Of a DNA stretch of 64,000 nucleotides, positions 35,335-47,222 are shown piece after piece. The DNA is from Neopestalotiopsis rosae (taxonomy: Eukaryota > Ascomycota > Sordariomycetes > Amphisphaeriales > Sporocadaceae). The translations under genes and the position numbers were made by a program. The notes beneath the pieces are model-generated. The model was not told the DNA's origin. It saw nothing but the letters and a program-made list of their open reading frames with translations, and did no database searches. The first letter of the stretch is position 1. Every line of letters starts with the position of its first letter. The stretch spans positions 7,874,001 to 7,938,000 of the forward strand of contig JALGAS010000001.1 in NCBI GenBank assembly GCA_023078685.1, read 5' to 3'.

Positions 35335-36102
35335 TTATTTGCCGATAGTCAAGAACAACCGATCGCCCACATCACCAACACCAGGCTTGAGCATGCCATT
35401 GGAAGTCAACTCGGCATCAACACCAGCGACGAAGATATCAACGCCCTCGGGCCACTCAGAGGCGGCCTTGAGGACGCCGTCGGCGGCACCAATGACGCTG
35501 AGCACCACGATGCGCTTGACGCCCCACTCGCGCAGGGTCTGGATGGCGGCGGCGCAGGTGCCGCCGGTAGCGATGACGGGATCGAGGATGATGGCCAGGT
35601 CGGCGGCGCCGCTGCCCTGGTGCTGCGGCAGGTTGTTGTAGTACTCGACGGGCTCGAGCGTCGACGGCTCGCGATACAGGCCTAGGTGGTGCACGGGAAC
35701 GGGAGATGGGAGGAGCGTCTGGATGGCTGGATAACGGGGGTTTTGTGAGTATATAATTCATGTTATACAGTTTGTGCCGGAGAAGGCGCATTTCTGTTGC
35801 ATCTTCTTCTTCTTACCTTCAACCATGCCCAAGCCCGATCGCAGAATGGGTACCAAGGAGAATTGCGCCGGCTCAATGGCTGTAGTGGTGTAGCCGAAAC
35901 CGATGGGAGTCTCATCTTTGGGGCCATCAACGGCGGTCAGGACGGAGGCAAAGGCCTCGACGCCGACAATAGTGGCGATCTCGGTGATTAGTCCTTTGAC
36001 CTCGCGGGCTTGTGTCTGCTTCGATCGCAACAGGCTGAGCTTGGCCCGCAGACACGGGTGGCTCGACACGTGGACATTTGACGGGAGTGATGGGGCCGAC
36101 AT
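35335..36102 (-). CDS. FUR1: Uracil phosphoribosyltransferase
   Basis: Pyrimidine salvage enzyme converting uracil and PRPP to UMP and pyrophosphate in the cytosol. Two exons on the minus strand, 35817-36102 and 35335-35726 (90-nt intron, G|GTAAGA donor), give 225 residues, close to the usual size. Splicing makes the family sequence GMVEAIQTLLPSPVPVHHLG. The PRPP loop LDPVIATGGTCAAAI is intact at about residues 143-157, and the uracil-binding C-terminal element DVGDRLFLTIGK is present. The start ATG at 36102 gives the expected N-terminus, rich in basic residues (LRAKLSLLRSKQTQAREVKG). It is convergent with ligase IV and divergent from the fluoride exporter. A second UPRT-fold protein in the window is the C-terminal domain of Urk1. 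Confidence 0.95.
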
Positions 36103-37180
36103 GATTGTTTATTAAGTCGGCTGTTCAATCAAAGGATATGGAGCACCTTGGAAAGAAAGCAAGAAAGACACAGGAGAAGCAGAATGTAGGTGAAAGCAAC
36201 ACGTATAACGGAGATGTACAGCAGTTGTCCAGGAAGGACAGGAATATATAGATCAAGAGACAGAGGGGAATGTCCAAAAGCCCAACGGTCCCAATGTCAA
36301 GGAAGTAGCAGAACTAAAAAGTAAACAAGGAGACCCTTAATCTTAGGTAGTTAGAGGAAGAGACAAGCCGTGTAGGTAAGCGAGGGGTCCAATGTCCTGC
36401 GGTGTAAGCCGGAGTACTAGGTGAGGATATGCAGGAGCATGTCTCGGTGTGTCATTGGAATGATATGTGAATCTCGAGGTAGTGAGCAGCTGATGAATAA
36501 TAAGTAGACGCCTTACCCCCGTTGCCCAGCACTTGAGGTGTAGATAGAGATGCCAGAGAGACGAAGACGGATCCCATGGCATTCATTCAATGGCGGGGTT
36601 CGGCCGGCTGCGGGGTGGTTCACGATAAAGCTACCTGAAGCTAAGGTAGGCACCTTCCCCCGGCCCACTGATAAAGCGCGCTGGACTCCGAGCTACCCCT
36701 GCTGAGTTAGGGAGTCTGCGATAGGCGCTGATCCCCGCTGGCTGCCACAACGGCAGGGCGGTTTTGGCACGTTCTTGGCGGGTTTTGGTATCCGTCCAGC
36801 ATGTTCAGGTGAGCTTAATCGGTAGGCCCCATCTTGCCAGCCAAACCCGCCAGTCAGAATCCACTGAAGCGGCCCCAACGACTCGGCTCGTGATGACATT
36901 GATGAAGGAAACGAGGATCGACAAGATCCCTGGCATTGACCGGAAATCTCTGCCAAGAAATCAATGACTGTCGCACACTCCCCTTTGCAACCTCATTCAT
37001 TTGTCTGTTGCCATCGTGAGCCAATTGATATCAAATTGATAATATCTCGGGTTGAGTTCAGTGCGTGCATCGTCTTGTGACACGCCCTATCGAGTCATTA
37101 ACAAATACTTCACTATCGACTCCGGGTCTTCCACGATAAACCGTCGTGGCAGGCGTGCTGGACGGCTGCATTTTCCGGCG
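36103..37180. promoter_or_regulatory. Divergent intergenic region between UPRT and fluoride exporter
   Basis: Holds both promoters, with starts 1078 bases apart. TAGGTA motifs occur at 36344-36349 and 36373-36378 on the UPRT side. An inverted repeat, ctacct (36631-36636) and aggtag (36644-36649), lies mid-way beside a GATAAAG element. No gene supported. Confidence 0.5.
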
Positions 37181-38632
37181 ATGGACGGCCACAGCGAGTC
37201 GCAGCCACAGTCAACAACGGACAACAAGATTGAACATGGCTCGTCGTCAATCACCAGCGACCACCAGGCCGGCATACACCAACGCCAGCCCTCGTCCTCG
37301 GAGGCTGCCTACGATATTCCGGACGAGTTTGTGAACGTTGCCGAGGTATCAAGCACTGGACCTGTGCAGAATTGGGACGAGAGGCGGATGTATCATCATG
37401 AATCTCTTGAAGAGTCCCGCAGCCGTGATCAAGAATACATGCGCACTCAGGCGGCGCAACGTAGATCATCCGTCAGGAGTGCTCATCAGACAGTCCCGCA
37501 ACATGACGAGGAGAAGCAAGATACCAAACCCCAGGTTTCCAAGTTGGCCACACAGCTATATACCATTTCCTACCTAATCTTGTTCTCGATCTTTGGCACC
37601 CTGGCCCGACTTGGGCTACAGGCTATAACTTTCTATCCAGGAGCACCAATTGCCTTCAGCTCGGTTTGGCCCAATTTTGCCGGCAGCCTCGTCATGGGAT
37701 TCCTCTCCGAGGATAGAATCCTCTTTCGTCATGAATGGGGCACAGCAACATACGATCAGCAACTGGCAAAGGCGCAGAATGGAGATGGCGGCGATGTCGA
37801 TCTAGTGGCGGCCAAAAAAGCGCATTTGGCTACCAAAAAGACCATCCCCATGTATGTCGGCCTTGCAACTGGGTTTTGTGGCTCCTTTACATCGTTCTCG
37901 TCATTCATCAGAGATGTATTTCTGTCGCTCTCGAATGATTTACCAAGCCCTGACCTAGGCAACACGACAATTCCTCGAAATGGAGGCTACTCTTTCGAGG
38001 CCTTGCTGGCAGTGATCCTGACTACAGTCTCGCTGTCGTTGGCAGGCTTGTTTGTTGGTGCACATTTGGCCATCGCTCTCGAGAGGTTCACCCCAACAAT
38101 CCCCTTTGGAGTGACGAGAAAAGTAGTCGACCGGGTTGCGGTGTTCTTGTCGCTCGGCTGCTGGATCGGCGCCGTTATACTGTCCGCCGTACCACCGGAC
38201 AGATTCTCCCATGGCCTCGGAGCGGCAGAAACATGGCGGGGACGTGCAACCTTTGCAATAGTCTTTGCGCCATTGGGATGTTTGATCCGGTTTTATGCAT
38301 CCATGTATCTAAATGGGAAAATTGCCTCGTTTCCACTGGGAACTTTTGCGGTAAATATTGGTGGCACAGCCATACTAGCAATGGCTTGGGATATTGCTCA
38401 CATACCCGACGGCGGAGTGATAGGGTGCCAAGTGCTTCAAGGCATTGAGGACGGGTTCTGCGGGTGTCTGACGACTGTCTCTACTTGGGTGTCCGAACTG
38501 GCTGCTCTCAGAAGAAAGCACTCGTATCTCTATGGTACGACGAGTGTTGTTGCAGCTTTGGCTTGCATGGTTGCCATCATGGGCGGACTCCGATGGAGTC
38601 AGGGATTTGCAAGCCTGGTGTGTATACACTGA
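37181..38632 (+). CDS. FEX1: Fungal fluoride export channel (CrcB/Fluc-FEX family), two-domain
   Basis: Plasma-membrane fluoride exporter that prevents fluoride poisoning. Intronless, 483 residues from the first in-frame ATG (37181). Residues 1-130 are hydrophilic and probably cytosolic. Two CrcB-like halves follow in tandem, as in other eukaryotic FEX proteins. Half one has GTLARLGLQAITFYP, the pore Asn region SSVWPNFAGSLVMGF and the signature GFCGSFTSFSSF (from residue 231). Half two has GCLIRFYASMYLN, FPLGTFAVNIGGT and GFCGCLTTVSTWVSEL (from residue 425). A linking hydrophobic helix (LLAVILTTVSLSLAGLFVGAHLAIA) separates the halves and inverts the second copy. The hydrophobic segments match the expected nine-helix layout. 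All key polar pore residues recognised in the family appear present, so the channel should be functional. Confidence 0.92.
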   Translation: MDGHSESQPQSTTDNKIEHGSSSITSDHQAGIHQRQPSSSEAAYDIPDEFVNVAEVSSTGPVQNWDERRMYHHESLEESRSRDQEYMRTQAAQRRSSVRSAHQTVPQHDEEKQDTKPQVSKLATQLYTISYLILFSIFGTLARLGLQAITFYPGAPIAFSSVWPNFAGSLVMGFLSEDRILFRHEWGTATYDQQLAKAQNGDGGDVDLVAAKKAHLATKKTIPMYVGLATGFCGSFTSFSSFIRDVFLSLSNDLPSPDLGNTTIPRNGGYSFEALLAVILTTVSLSLAGLFVGAHLAIALERFTPTIPFGVTRKVVDRVAVFLSLGCWIGAVILSAVPPDRFSHGLGAAETWRGRATFAIVFAPLGCLIRFYASMYLNGKIASFPLGTFAVNIGGTAILAMAWDIAHIPDGGVIGCQVLQGIEDGFCGCLTTVSTWVSELAALRRKHSYLYGTTSVVAALACMVAIMGGLRWSQGFASLVCIH

Positions 38633-39236
38633 AGACGGGTGATGTGAAATTTTCGAAGCAGTGTCTCGTGACAATGACTGAGTACGGCCGAATATATTAA
38701 TAATTAATGAAATATTGAACGAAATCTGAAAACATTTTTGTAGTGGCAAGTGCCGTGCCCTTTTCTTCTTCTTCTTCAATTCTGGCTGGTTACACTTGTC
38801 ACTGTGCAGTGACGTGATGCCAATTAAAAATAATTGATGGGTAGTGGCAGGTAAAAGAGGCACAGAGTGCTGTTGTAGCGGCGACTCAGCTCCCTAGACA
38901 CCCAATTCACAGCACTGAACGCGCCTAGTTTTAAGTGCCCCTGTTACTCGGGCTTATCGATAACGCCGGAGCTGACCGTGAGCTCTAAATGTTCGACAAC
39001 GAGCCCAAAGAATATCTCGTTACCCATCCCACTTTCCGCCCGTCATTGCGATCCCACCCAGCCCCTCTGGCATCACGACCTTTTCCTCTCGTCCGTGGGT
39101 CTCCAGAAGGCTCACCAAACAGTACAACCATCCGACGACAAACTCAATAACCCAACACGTGTTATCCTCCAAATTTTAGTCCTCCTCGATCGATCCCCAA
39201 AGCAGCAAAGGACAGGGCAGTCACCAACCCATCGTC
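38633..39236. other. Intergenic region upstream of edc3
   Basis: Contains a short CTT repeat (about 38765-38777) and the C-rich edc3 promoter and leader (39020-39230). No separate gene supported. Confidence 0.5.
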
Positions 39237-41498
39237 ATGGATTTCATCGGTCTTCGCATGACGGTGGTGCTCAAGCAGCCGTCTGGTTTTACCTTGGATG
39301 GCGTCGTCTGCTCCATCGTCCCGGGGCAGCTGCTATCCTTGGAGCAAGGTATGTTATATTTGACAGAAACACATGTCACGAGACCCATTCACTGACCGTC
39401 TCAAGTCCATATCTACAATACCGGCGAATACCTGCCTCGAGTCGACCTGAACCCAGACAACATCCTGGACATTCGCGAGCACCATGCCACCCCGCCTGCG
39501 CCTGCTGTACCTGCGTCTTTCGCTCCCGCCCATGTCCCAACTGTCGCCCCAGCACCTGCTGCTGCTCCTACTACGCCTGCCGCAAACGTTACATTTCAAG
39601 ATCCGGCTATCCTAAGCATGGGCCGACCGCCCCAGGGCCGCAAGGATGCCAATATTGGGGAGAAGCGTGACCCTCTGCCGAAGAATATACTCTCTCCGTC
39701 GACAGGTCTTAGCCAAGGAGCTAGTCCCATCGACCCTCTCGTAAGAGATGTTGGAAGTCTTACGATAGGTGCTTCTGACCCCGCTGCCCTGGACACGACA
39801 GAAGATGAGTTTGGAGGGGTGGCAACACCGACGGCACCTGTCCATTCTGACTCGGTAAAGGCTAGCAAACGGCCTCGTCAACGACAGCGCAAGAGCGCAA
39901 AGAACGCTCGAAGAGGAGAGGACGAGACACCGCTTTCTGCCGGTAAGCCTACAGTTCAAGGCGACGGGTGGCGCCAAACGCCTATTCTTGAGTCTACCAA
40001 GTCGTTTCAGCCGTTTGCATCTCTTAGGAAGAAGGGTCGAATTGCTGCAAGTGCCGAGAATGGCTGGATGTCGGAAGATGTTACGGACGTCCAGGAGGCT
40101 GGAGAATTCGACTTTACTGAAAGCTTGGCCAAGTTTGACAAGAAGACCATCTTTGAGGAAATGCGCCAGCAAGATCAGATTGACGATGCTGACCGACTGG
40201 TCTCACACAACCGTCTTCCCAAGCCGAAGCCAGGAACTGCTGGGGGCAAGAACTTGCACTACACGGAGAATGTGCTAGACATGCCCTCTTCAACGGGAGC
40301 CACGAAGTTGAAAGAGACTCCCGATGACTTCTGGAAAAGCGAAGCCGACGATGCAACGATTAATGGAGCAGAGCGATTGAGTGGCAGAGAAGGAAGCGGC
40401 AGGAATTCCCGCCTCCGAGGGGACTCTCGCTTGTCCACGAATCGACGCTCGCAGTCGAGGAAAGCAAGCACCACGCAGATCGGTGCTGGTATGCCTGGTC
40501 GCATCAACTCCAATTCGAGAATTGGCGATCAACACCCGCCCACCCCTACCAACAAGCGCCATCCTCAAGCGGTGCCAGCTGGAGTCCAGGGCTTCTACTC
40601 CGTCATTACAAACCGCCGCATCGAGACTGTCACGCACCTACAAATGCTCAACATTGAAAACATATCACATAGTGAGCTGGGCTTCAGCGAAGATCTCATG
40701 TCAGAAAACGCTGGCCGGAGCATATCCGAAGTTGCTCTTGGTGCCCTCACGGATCCTGCTATCCAATTGCGTATCGCGGCTGCTTCGCCTCCGATCTCGC
40801 CAACCATTGTCGTTCTGGCCGGAAACAACAAGTCCGGCGCAAGAGCCATTGCATCTGGTCGACACCTTCGAAATCATGGCGTCAATGTTCTGGTCTGTGT
40901 TGTCGGTATTGAGCGAGAGAAGGACCTGGTAGACGAGATACGTCGACAAATCAGGCTCTTCCGTGGCTTTGGTGGCGCAGTCTACACAAAGGCACAGCTT
41001 TTTGAGAATTTGATTAAGACTGCAAAATCTTTGAATGCCTCATCGCAAGCTTCGGTTACCTTGATCATCGATGCCCTTTTGGGCCTCTCCATATCGTTCG
41101 AGGAGCTTCGCAAAAGCGATCAGGCCACCACCTATGAGCTGATGGAGTGGGCGAATCGGAACGAGGCCTTTGTTCTCGCAGTTGATATTCCTAGTGGGAT
41201 CGATCCCACCAATGGCAAGGTCAACATCATTGATGGAGCCAAATTATATGTCCAGCCTCGTTATGTCATTGCTCTCGGCGCCCCAAAGCAAGGCTTGCTG
41301 AAAGCAGTTGAGCATGGCGACGAGCAAGCAGACGATATCACAGTGGACGAGTGGAAGATTTTCCTTGCCGACATTGGTCTTAGTACAGCCATATGGCGAA
41401 AGGCTGCAACGAAACTTCGACGTGGAATTGACTTCGATGACAAATGGGTTTTAGAACTGAGATACCAGCGCTCGCAAGCAGATGACGAACTGGACTAG
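39237..41498 (+). CDS. edc3: Enhancer of mRNA decapping 3
   Basis: Cytoplasmic P-body scaffold that binds Dcp2 and Dhh1 and promotes mRNA decapping. Exons 39237-39348 and 39406-41498 (57-nt intron) encode 734 residues. The N-terminus (1-70) reads as a divergent LSm domain (IGLRMTVVLKQPSGFTLDGVV, then VHIYNTGEYLPRVDL and ILDIRE). A Pro/Ala-rich linker follows. The FDF segment lies at about 270-310 (EFDFTESLAKFDKKTIFEEM) with a downstream NLHYTENVLD box. A C-terminal YjeF_N Rossmann domain starts near 430 and includes VVLAGNNKSGARAIASGRHL, LIIDALLGLS and FVLAVDIPSGIDPTNGKV. The domain order is exactly that of Edc3. The intron falls inside the LSm coding region. Confidence 0.92.
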
Positions 41499-42869
41499 TC
41501 AAGCAGTCCTGAATGGCTGGAACTTCTAGAATGACGAGGATGGTACTGTGCAATAGGAAAGCACGGAAGATAGTGAGCGCGACTTGTACTGGCAAAAAGC
41601 AACGAAGGAGCGAAAGGCAGAGTGGCCGCGACAGACATGATAGGGATTGCGACGAAAACGAGCATTGATACCCCCCTTACTTTGATTGGTACGATACACA
41701 CGCATCTGCAAGGCGCTTATTGGGTGGCAAAAACAAAAGCAAAACGAAGAAAAGGAGCAGCGTTGTTTGATTCATAGAGACAGCGAGGTACCGGCTTGAC
41801 CAGCCCGGACCGCGATATTCGCAATGGGGTCCTGTTCCGGCGGCATTGATTCATGGTTTGCATTGTAATGATACGATTCTGCCCGATTTCTACAGACTTT
41901 CCATGCCTCGATTGAAGGAAGAGCTTGCCATGAATGACTTCTGTGCCCTTCACAATGGTCCGAAACGGCCAGAGTGTATTGTACGACACAATTGGACTTG
42001 TTGGCTGTCTCCTTGGACAATAATACAATTTTTCGACGGCTCAGAGAGTGTAGAATATCACGGAACACGGAAACGGATGCAATCCTCTTATATGCTACTA
42101 ATTAGGCTATGGAACATGCCGTATCCGTGGAATATTTCATTGCAGTGACATCTCGGCAGATACTAGAACGAACTCTTGATCTAAATACGTCATCGCCAAT
42201 TTCAAGGCTTAGCTGAAGACAATGATTACCGACGTTCACCCGCGACAAGACCTTATAGTCCAGCATTGACGAAGCATCACAATGTATAGAAAGGCATATT
42301 GTATATATCACGTATCCACAACGCTCTTTTAGTCTATGTCACTAGAGCTGCAACCGTAAGCAGGTTGCATATTGCATGCTTGAATCGTTGGAACCGGTGC
42401 TAGTCCGGCACTCGGGTTTATGGTTTCTATCTCCACGTGCCCATGAGAGCCTCTTGTACTTTATTTCGGCGTTTAGCTAAGGTAAGTGGGCATAGTAATG
42501 GGCCTAGCTCTTTGGACTCCGACAGTTCATAGTGAAGGTTCAGGGGAAGAGCCTTCATCCAGTGTCCACGACTATACAGTAGGACCGAATCACACGTCGA
42601 TGAGAAGAGTGATAGAAATTTACTTTGCTTGATTCATCGACATGCCGACCCCACTGAGGAGCAATCCGCCTTGTCTCTATGAACAATTCGCGGATATTGG
42701 CCACGGCAGTATGGATCTGGCGTCATTATGTGCTGCCCGTGCCGCCTGCACGAGCATTCGATGTTTCAATATGTGAAGTATATAAAGATGCAGCCGTGAC
42801 CACCAAATTAGTTGGAGAGCAAAACGCATTCATCTCAAAGACAAAACCTTCATACACCTACAACTAAAA
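41499..42869. other. Intergenic region, 1.4 kb, edc3 3' flank and reductase promoter
   Basis: No supported gene. On the right are a CGG-N7-CCG palindrome at 42395-42407 and a TATATAAA box at 42779-42786. Confidence 0.5.
42779..42786 (+). promoter_or_regulatory. TATA box of the aldo-keto reductase gene
   Basis: TATATAAA lies 84 bases before the ATG of the reductase gene. Such a consensus TATA is unusual among the promoters here and fits an inducible gene. Confidence 0.6.
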
Positions 42870-44205
42870 ATGGTTCACACAGTTCGATTCGGCGATATCG
42901 AGGTTCCCTCGCCCGGGTTCGGCGCCATGGGACTGAGCTTTGGTCTGGGCAGCAATCTCAGCTTGGAGGAAGCAGAGCCTGTTCTTTTGAAGGCCATTGA
43001 ACTTGGCTGCACCTTTTGGGATACTGCGGTAAGTCATACATTGTTGCATGACCTTTTTGGTGGTTTACCGTCTGGCTGACATGTGGATATAGGTCGTCTA
43101 TCAAGCTGGTGTGAATGAGAAGCTGCTGGGAGACTTTATCAGAAAACACAATGTCCGGGACAAGGTCTTCCGTAAGAAATGGCCCCCGTCTTGTCAAGAA
43201 GATGCAAGACAGTTTGGAGACTAACCTGTGCACAGTCGCCTCAAAGTGCGGTTTCGACGTCTTTGGCGTTGGTGGTGTCACAAACTCGGCTGCTCACATT
43301 GAGTCGTACATTGACGGAACGATTGAGAGACTCGGCTTTACCCCCGATCTCTACTACCTCCACAGAATCGATCCTAGTAAGTCGCCGTCTGGTCGTTTAA
43401 CCCATGTGGTACAATTTTCTAACGTTATATCCTACAGAGATGCCTTTGGAGGAGTCTATTCCTGCCCTCGATAAAATCCGCAAGGCCGGCAAGACAAAGT
43501 ACATTGGCCTGTCCGAATGCTCGGCGGCTACTTTGAGGAAAGCGAATTCGAGTAAGTGCACAGTGAAATCCAGTGAATTGCATCATTCCAAGTTGCTAAT
43601 ATTGACATCTTAAAGTCGCAAAGATCGATGCCGTCCAGGCAGAATACTCCGCTTTTGAGACCTTGCACGAGACCGATGGACTCATTGACACGGCCAAGGA
43701 ACTGGGCGTCGCCTATGTCGCCTACAGCCCTCTCGGCCACGGCTGGCTCGTGGATGACTTCCCCTTTAAGACACCCGACGACTTTGCACCAGATGACTTC
43801 CGACGATCAGGTAAGTGACATTTGTTCTTTCCCTCAACCAATCTTTGGATTCCTTCCATTTCTTCTCGCCTCGCCCAAAAGGCACAACAGACCTAACACG
43901 ACATCGCAGTGCCGAAATTCCAAGGCGAGAACTTTTACAAGAACCGCCGCATCGTGGACGAGGTCAAGAAGCTCGCGGCGCGCAAGGGCTGCACTCTGAC
44001 CCAGATCGCGCTGGCCTGGGTCGCGGCACAGGGCATGATCGCCATCCCGGGCACCACCAAGGCCAAGCGGCTCGAGGAGAACTGGGCGTCGCGCGATGTC
44101 GAGCTCACCGACGAGGAGAAGCAGGAGATGCGCCGCATCGTCGACGAGGCCAAGCCCGAGGGCAACCGCTACGCGCCCGCGCAGCAGGCCATGGTTGGAC
44201 ACTAA
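42870..44205 (+). CDS. Aldo-keto reductase (YakC/AKR13-like)
   Basis: NADPH-dependent cytosolic oxidoreductase reducing aldehydes or ketones; the natural substrate is unknown. Six exons, 42870-43028, 43093-43171, 43236-43376, 43438-43551, 43616-43810 and 43910-44205, give 327 residues, the usual length. The catalytic tetrad is complete: Asp51 and Tyr56 (WDTAVVYQAG), Lys83 (LASKCGF) and His122 (YYLHRID). The cofactor end is also intact: [15 protein letters not shown] near the C-terminus matches the NADP-binding loop. The core includes QAEYSAF and [11 protein letters not shown]. All introns have GTAAG donors and short lengths (61 to 99 nt). The next gene is the MFS transporter on the opposite strand, convergent, with only 517 bases between the two stops, so a shared role is possible. 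Confidence 0.93.
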
Positions 44206-44722
44206 GAGATTCGTGTAGGGCAGAAAAGTGTTCATTGGCAATCTCTCGATTGGCAAGTCAAGCTTGTAACCCGCGCTACTGAGAACATAATAAAAACTAC
44301 TATATTGACTTGGAAGTCCTAGCACACCCATGTGCTCATCTCCAGTCAAAACTTGTACATTTTCCTAAGATTTAGGCTGCTGATATATGAACTAACTTGA
44401 ACACGATAAAACACCAATCATAAGTGCGAAACAAAATATATGGAATGAAGAATTAATGCTCCTGTAGCTTGATTAAGTGCTATCTCGAGAATTTCATTAT
44501 CAATTAAAGCAAGGATGCCTTCCAGACGCTTTTTGGTACGATTTTTTTTTTTTTTTTTTTGAACAAGTGTCATTCTCGTCGCTCAATCTACCTAACTCTA
44601 CATTAGATCAGCACCATAAAGATGCGTTCTCTTTTGCAATACACATACAAGCATCCCGGGTACAATGGCTGTAGACATCTTCTTGCGATGTGCGCTACCA
44701 AGGACGTAATATACCCAGGCTC
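44206..44722. other. Convergent intergenic region with poly-T tract
   Basis: 3' flanks of the reductase and the transporter. An AATAAA word lies near 44288 (ATAATAAAAAC), and a run of 19 T sits at 44542-44560. No gene supported. Confidence 0.5.
44542..44560 (+). repeat. T19 homopolymer
   Basis: Nineteen consecutive T residues in non-coding DNA, read directly. The length is likely variable between strains and error-prone in assembly. Confidence 0.9.
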
Positions 44723-46513
44723 TTACTTTTCGGACCTTCCGGTTGCTGCCGTCGTGGGCCCTTCTTCGGCCGTGGCAATTTGAGACTGGGTGTCAGATGC
44801 CTTCCCACCCTCTTCCAAGCCGTATTTAGTATCCAGTTCTTTGCGAAGCACAATCTCTTTTTCAGCAAAGACAAGCAGGAAACCCAGCGCGGCCGGCGCA
44901 ATACTGGCAAGCCCGGTGATCTTAAGAGCCCTCGTGAAAACGTCAATGACTTGGTCGCGGGTGTCGGGTGCAAAACTGTTGATGAGAGTCGCCGTGACGA
45001 AGCTGTACGCTCTACCACCGCTAAGCTCGGCACGTACACTTTCATCAGCGATGCGGTACGACTCAATAGCAAAGCGGGCGTTGAATACTGCCGCAGGAAT
45101 GGCCACCCCCCCATATAGAGCCATACGCGCGCATAAAGGAGAAGGCGGCGGTGGATGCAGCGGTCAGCTCCTCACTCAGATCGGCTTGAACGGCTGCGAG
45201 GTTAGTGGACATCATGAAACCCACGCCAAACGCCGGAAGCATCTGCACAATCACCGACTCGGTCTTGGATGTGTCGCGGTCGAAACGAGAAAATAGACCC
45301 AGGCCGAGGACCATGATGCCGAATGCGAAAAAGTGCAGAGGCTTGTAGCGGCCCGTCTTGGAGAGCAAGCCGCCGCCAATAACGGCAAATGGAACCTCTA
45401 CGAGGACGGTTGGAAGTAGCCAGACGCCCGACTCTGTCGACCCGGCGTTAAGCACCGCCTGGAAGTACACGGGCAGGAAGTAAATGACCCAGAAGAGCAG
45501 CATAAAGCTCAAGAAAGCAATGACGAGGGCTGAAGCTGGGGTTCGCTTCTTGAAGACCTGCTCGGGAAGTGTTGGATATTTGACCCACGGCGCCGTCTCG
45601 TAGGCGTGGAAGAGCACCAGTCCCAAAAGTCCAAGAACCAAGGGCACAATGACGCGGGCATCGGACCACGCATAGACTGTCCCACCGTACGAGAGACTGA
45701 TGAGGACCGACGTGACGGCGGCGATGAGTATGACAGTACCAATGTAATCGATGCGCCGGAGCCGAAGCGCCAAAGAGGTAGTCCGGTCGTATTTGACTCT
45801 GAGGAAGATAATGAGAGATACTAGGGCGACGCCGCCGAGGGGTAGATTGATCCTTTGGCACATCTTTGCGTGAGCTTCAAGATGTACATGATTGAAACCA
45901 GAATGCTATAAACTTACCAGAATACCCAACGCCAAGACGAACGCTCGGCGAGCACACCGCCGACAAATGGTCCAATGGCTGTGCCAAGAGCAAAAAAGGC
46001 AAACAGCAAGGCCATGTATTTTCCCCGCTCACGCAGGGGAACCAAATCGCTGACGACCAGCTCGATCAAGAGGTTGATGCCACCGCCACCAATGCCCTGC
46101 ACAGCCCTGCCGGCAATGAGCATGGTCGCGCTGTTGCTGCCACCTGAAATACCGCTACCCAATGTGAAAAGGGCCACCACAGAGATGAAGACCCATCTCC
46201 GGCCGAAGATATCGGCGAGCTGACCAAACAGAGGAAGGAAAGCAGCACTGGTTAGGAAGTAGGCGTTGACGAACCAGACATAGAGGTCGCCTGCATCCAG
46301 TTCATGGACAATGAAGGGCAATGCCGTTGAGGTCACCGTGGATTCGACCGCGACTAGTAGCGACACCAGCATGAGCGTGGGAAAAATGGCCCAGAATCGC
46401 CAGCCCTTTTTGGTCGAAGTCACGACGGTCGTGTTGTCTTGGTCGGTGGTGACATGAGCAGGCACATCCACGGCAGCCTCGGCTCGAGATGAGCTCAGAT
46501 CTGACATTGTCAT
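44723..46513 (-). CDS. MFS drug/H+ antiporter-type transporter (DHA2-like, 14 segments), apparent frameshift
   Basis: Plasma-membrane exporter-like protein on the minus strand. Exon 1 45918-46513 and exon 2 44723-45852 are joined over a 65-nt intron. Exon 1 carries the MFS motif GQLADIFGRRWVF and the motif-C-like region GTAIGPFVGG. About 14 hydrophobic segments are present in total. At 45106-45112 a run of seven C (G7 on the coding strand) shifts the frame. Six would continue the family sequence across the join: YGSIWG, then VAIPAAVFNARFAIES. As given, the frame runs on to a stop at 45063 and loses the last 130 residues, including the final segment. This is either a real single-base insertion (pseudogene) or a sequencing error in a homopolymer. 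It is divergent from the AflR-like regulator, suggesting co-regulation. Confidence 0.85.
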
Positions 46514-47222
46514 AGGTAATGTAGGGTGTTTGTTTACAAGGTTGCCTAGTCAGAACAAAATTCAGAGCTGTAGCCCTGCACACCCAGGTAACGATGATTT
46601 TGACAGGAAAAGAATTTAGCTATTTTGAAGAGAAGCGAGTAGGTCTAGAGGAGTGGAAAGAATATCTGATATTAAAAGCTCAAAGTCAATAATAGAGAAG
46701 GACGGATGACAACTGTAGCCGTGTGGGCATCAAGATTGGCAAATTGGCGTAAGGCCAGTGCAAACAGTACACCTTCTCGGAATTTGTCAGCCTTCGCCAT
46801 GTGCCTCACTCACCCATGCAGGCACCGGAGAGTGACACAAAAACATAACCACTAGGCGCTGTATATTTTGTCAATGGACTTCGACCTGCAAGTATATCAA
46901 TTAATGTCGGAATTTTCTTGGTCATCAATCATCATAATCAACCGTCGTGAGTGGTAATAGCAACTTAGACATACGTAATGACTATACAGAGTATAACCCA
47001 TTCGGAGCGTAATCCATGTCATCAGCAATACCAGACCAATCAGAGAGTTTTCGGTGTTTTGCCAGAATAGGCAACTCGCCGGAATGTACCCGAGGAGGAC
47101 GATTAGCAACTTTTGTGTACCAACACTTAGCTGAGACTGTGCCGCAGCATTGAGAGGATTCGGCTTTTTGGAATGGGTAAAAAATCAAGGTGAGGTCTCT
47201 GTCCGTGAGCCGAATCAATACC
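46514..47222. promoter_or_regulatory. Divergent promoter between MFS transporter and regulator
   Basis: 709 bases separate the two start codons and presumably hold both promoters. A CGG-N7-CCG palindrome is at 47080-47092, the same spacing as one at 42395-42407 upstream of the reductase. No gene supported. Confidence 0.45.

Noticed and set aside
44542..44560. T19 run as an RNA polymerase III terminator
   Set aside because: No upstream tRNA-like or 5S-like gene, so it is treated as a homopolymer only.
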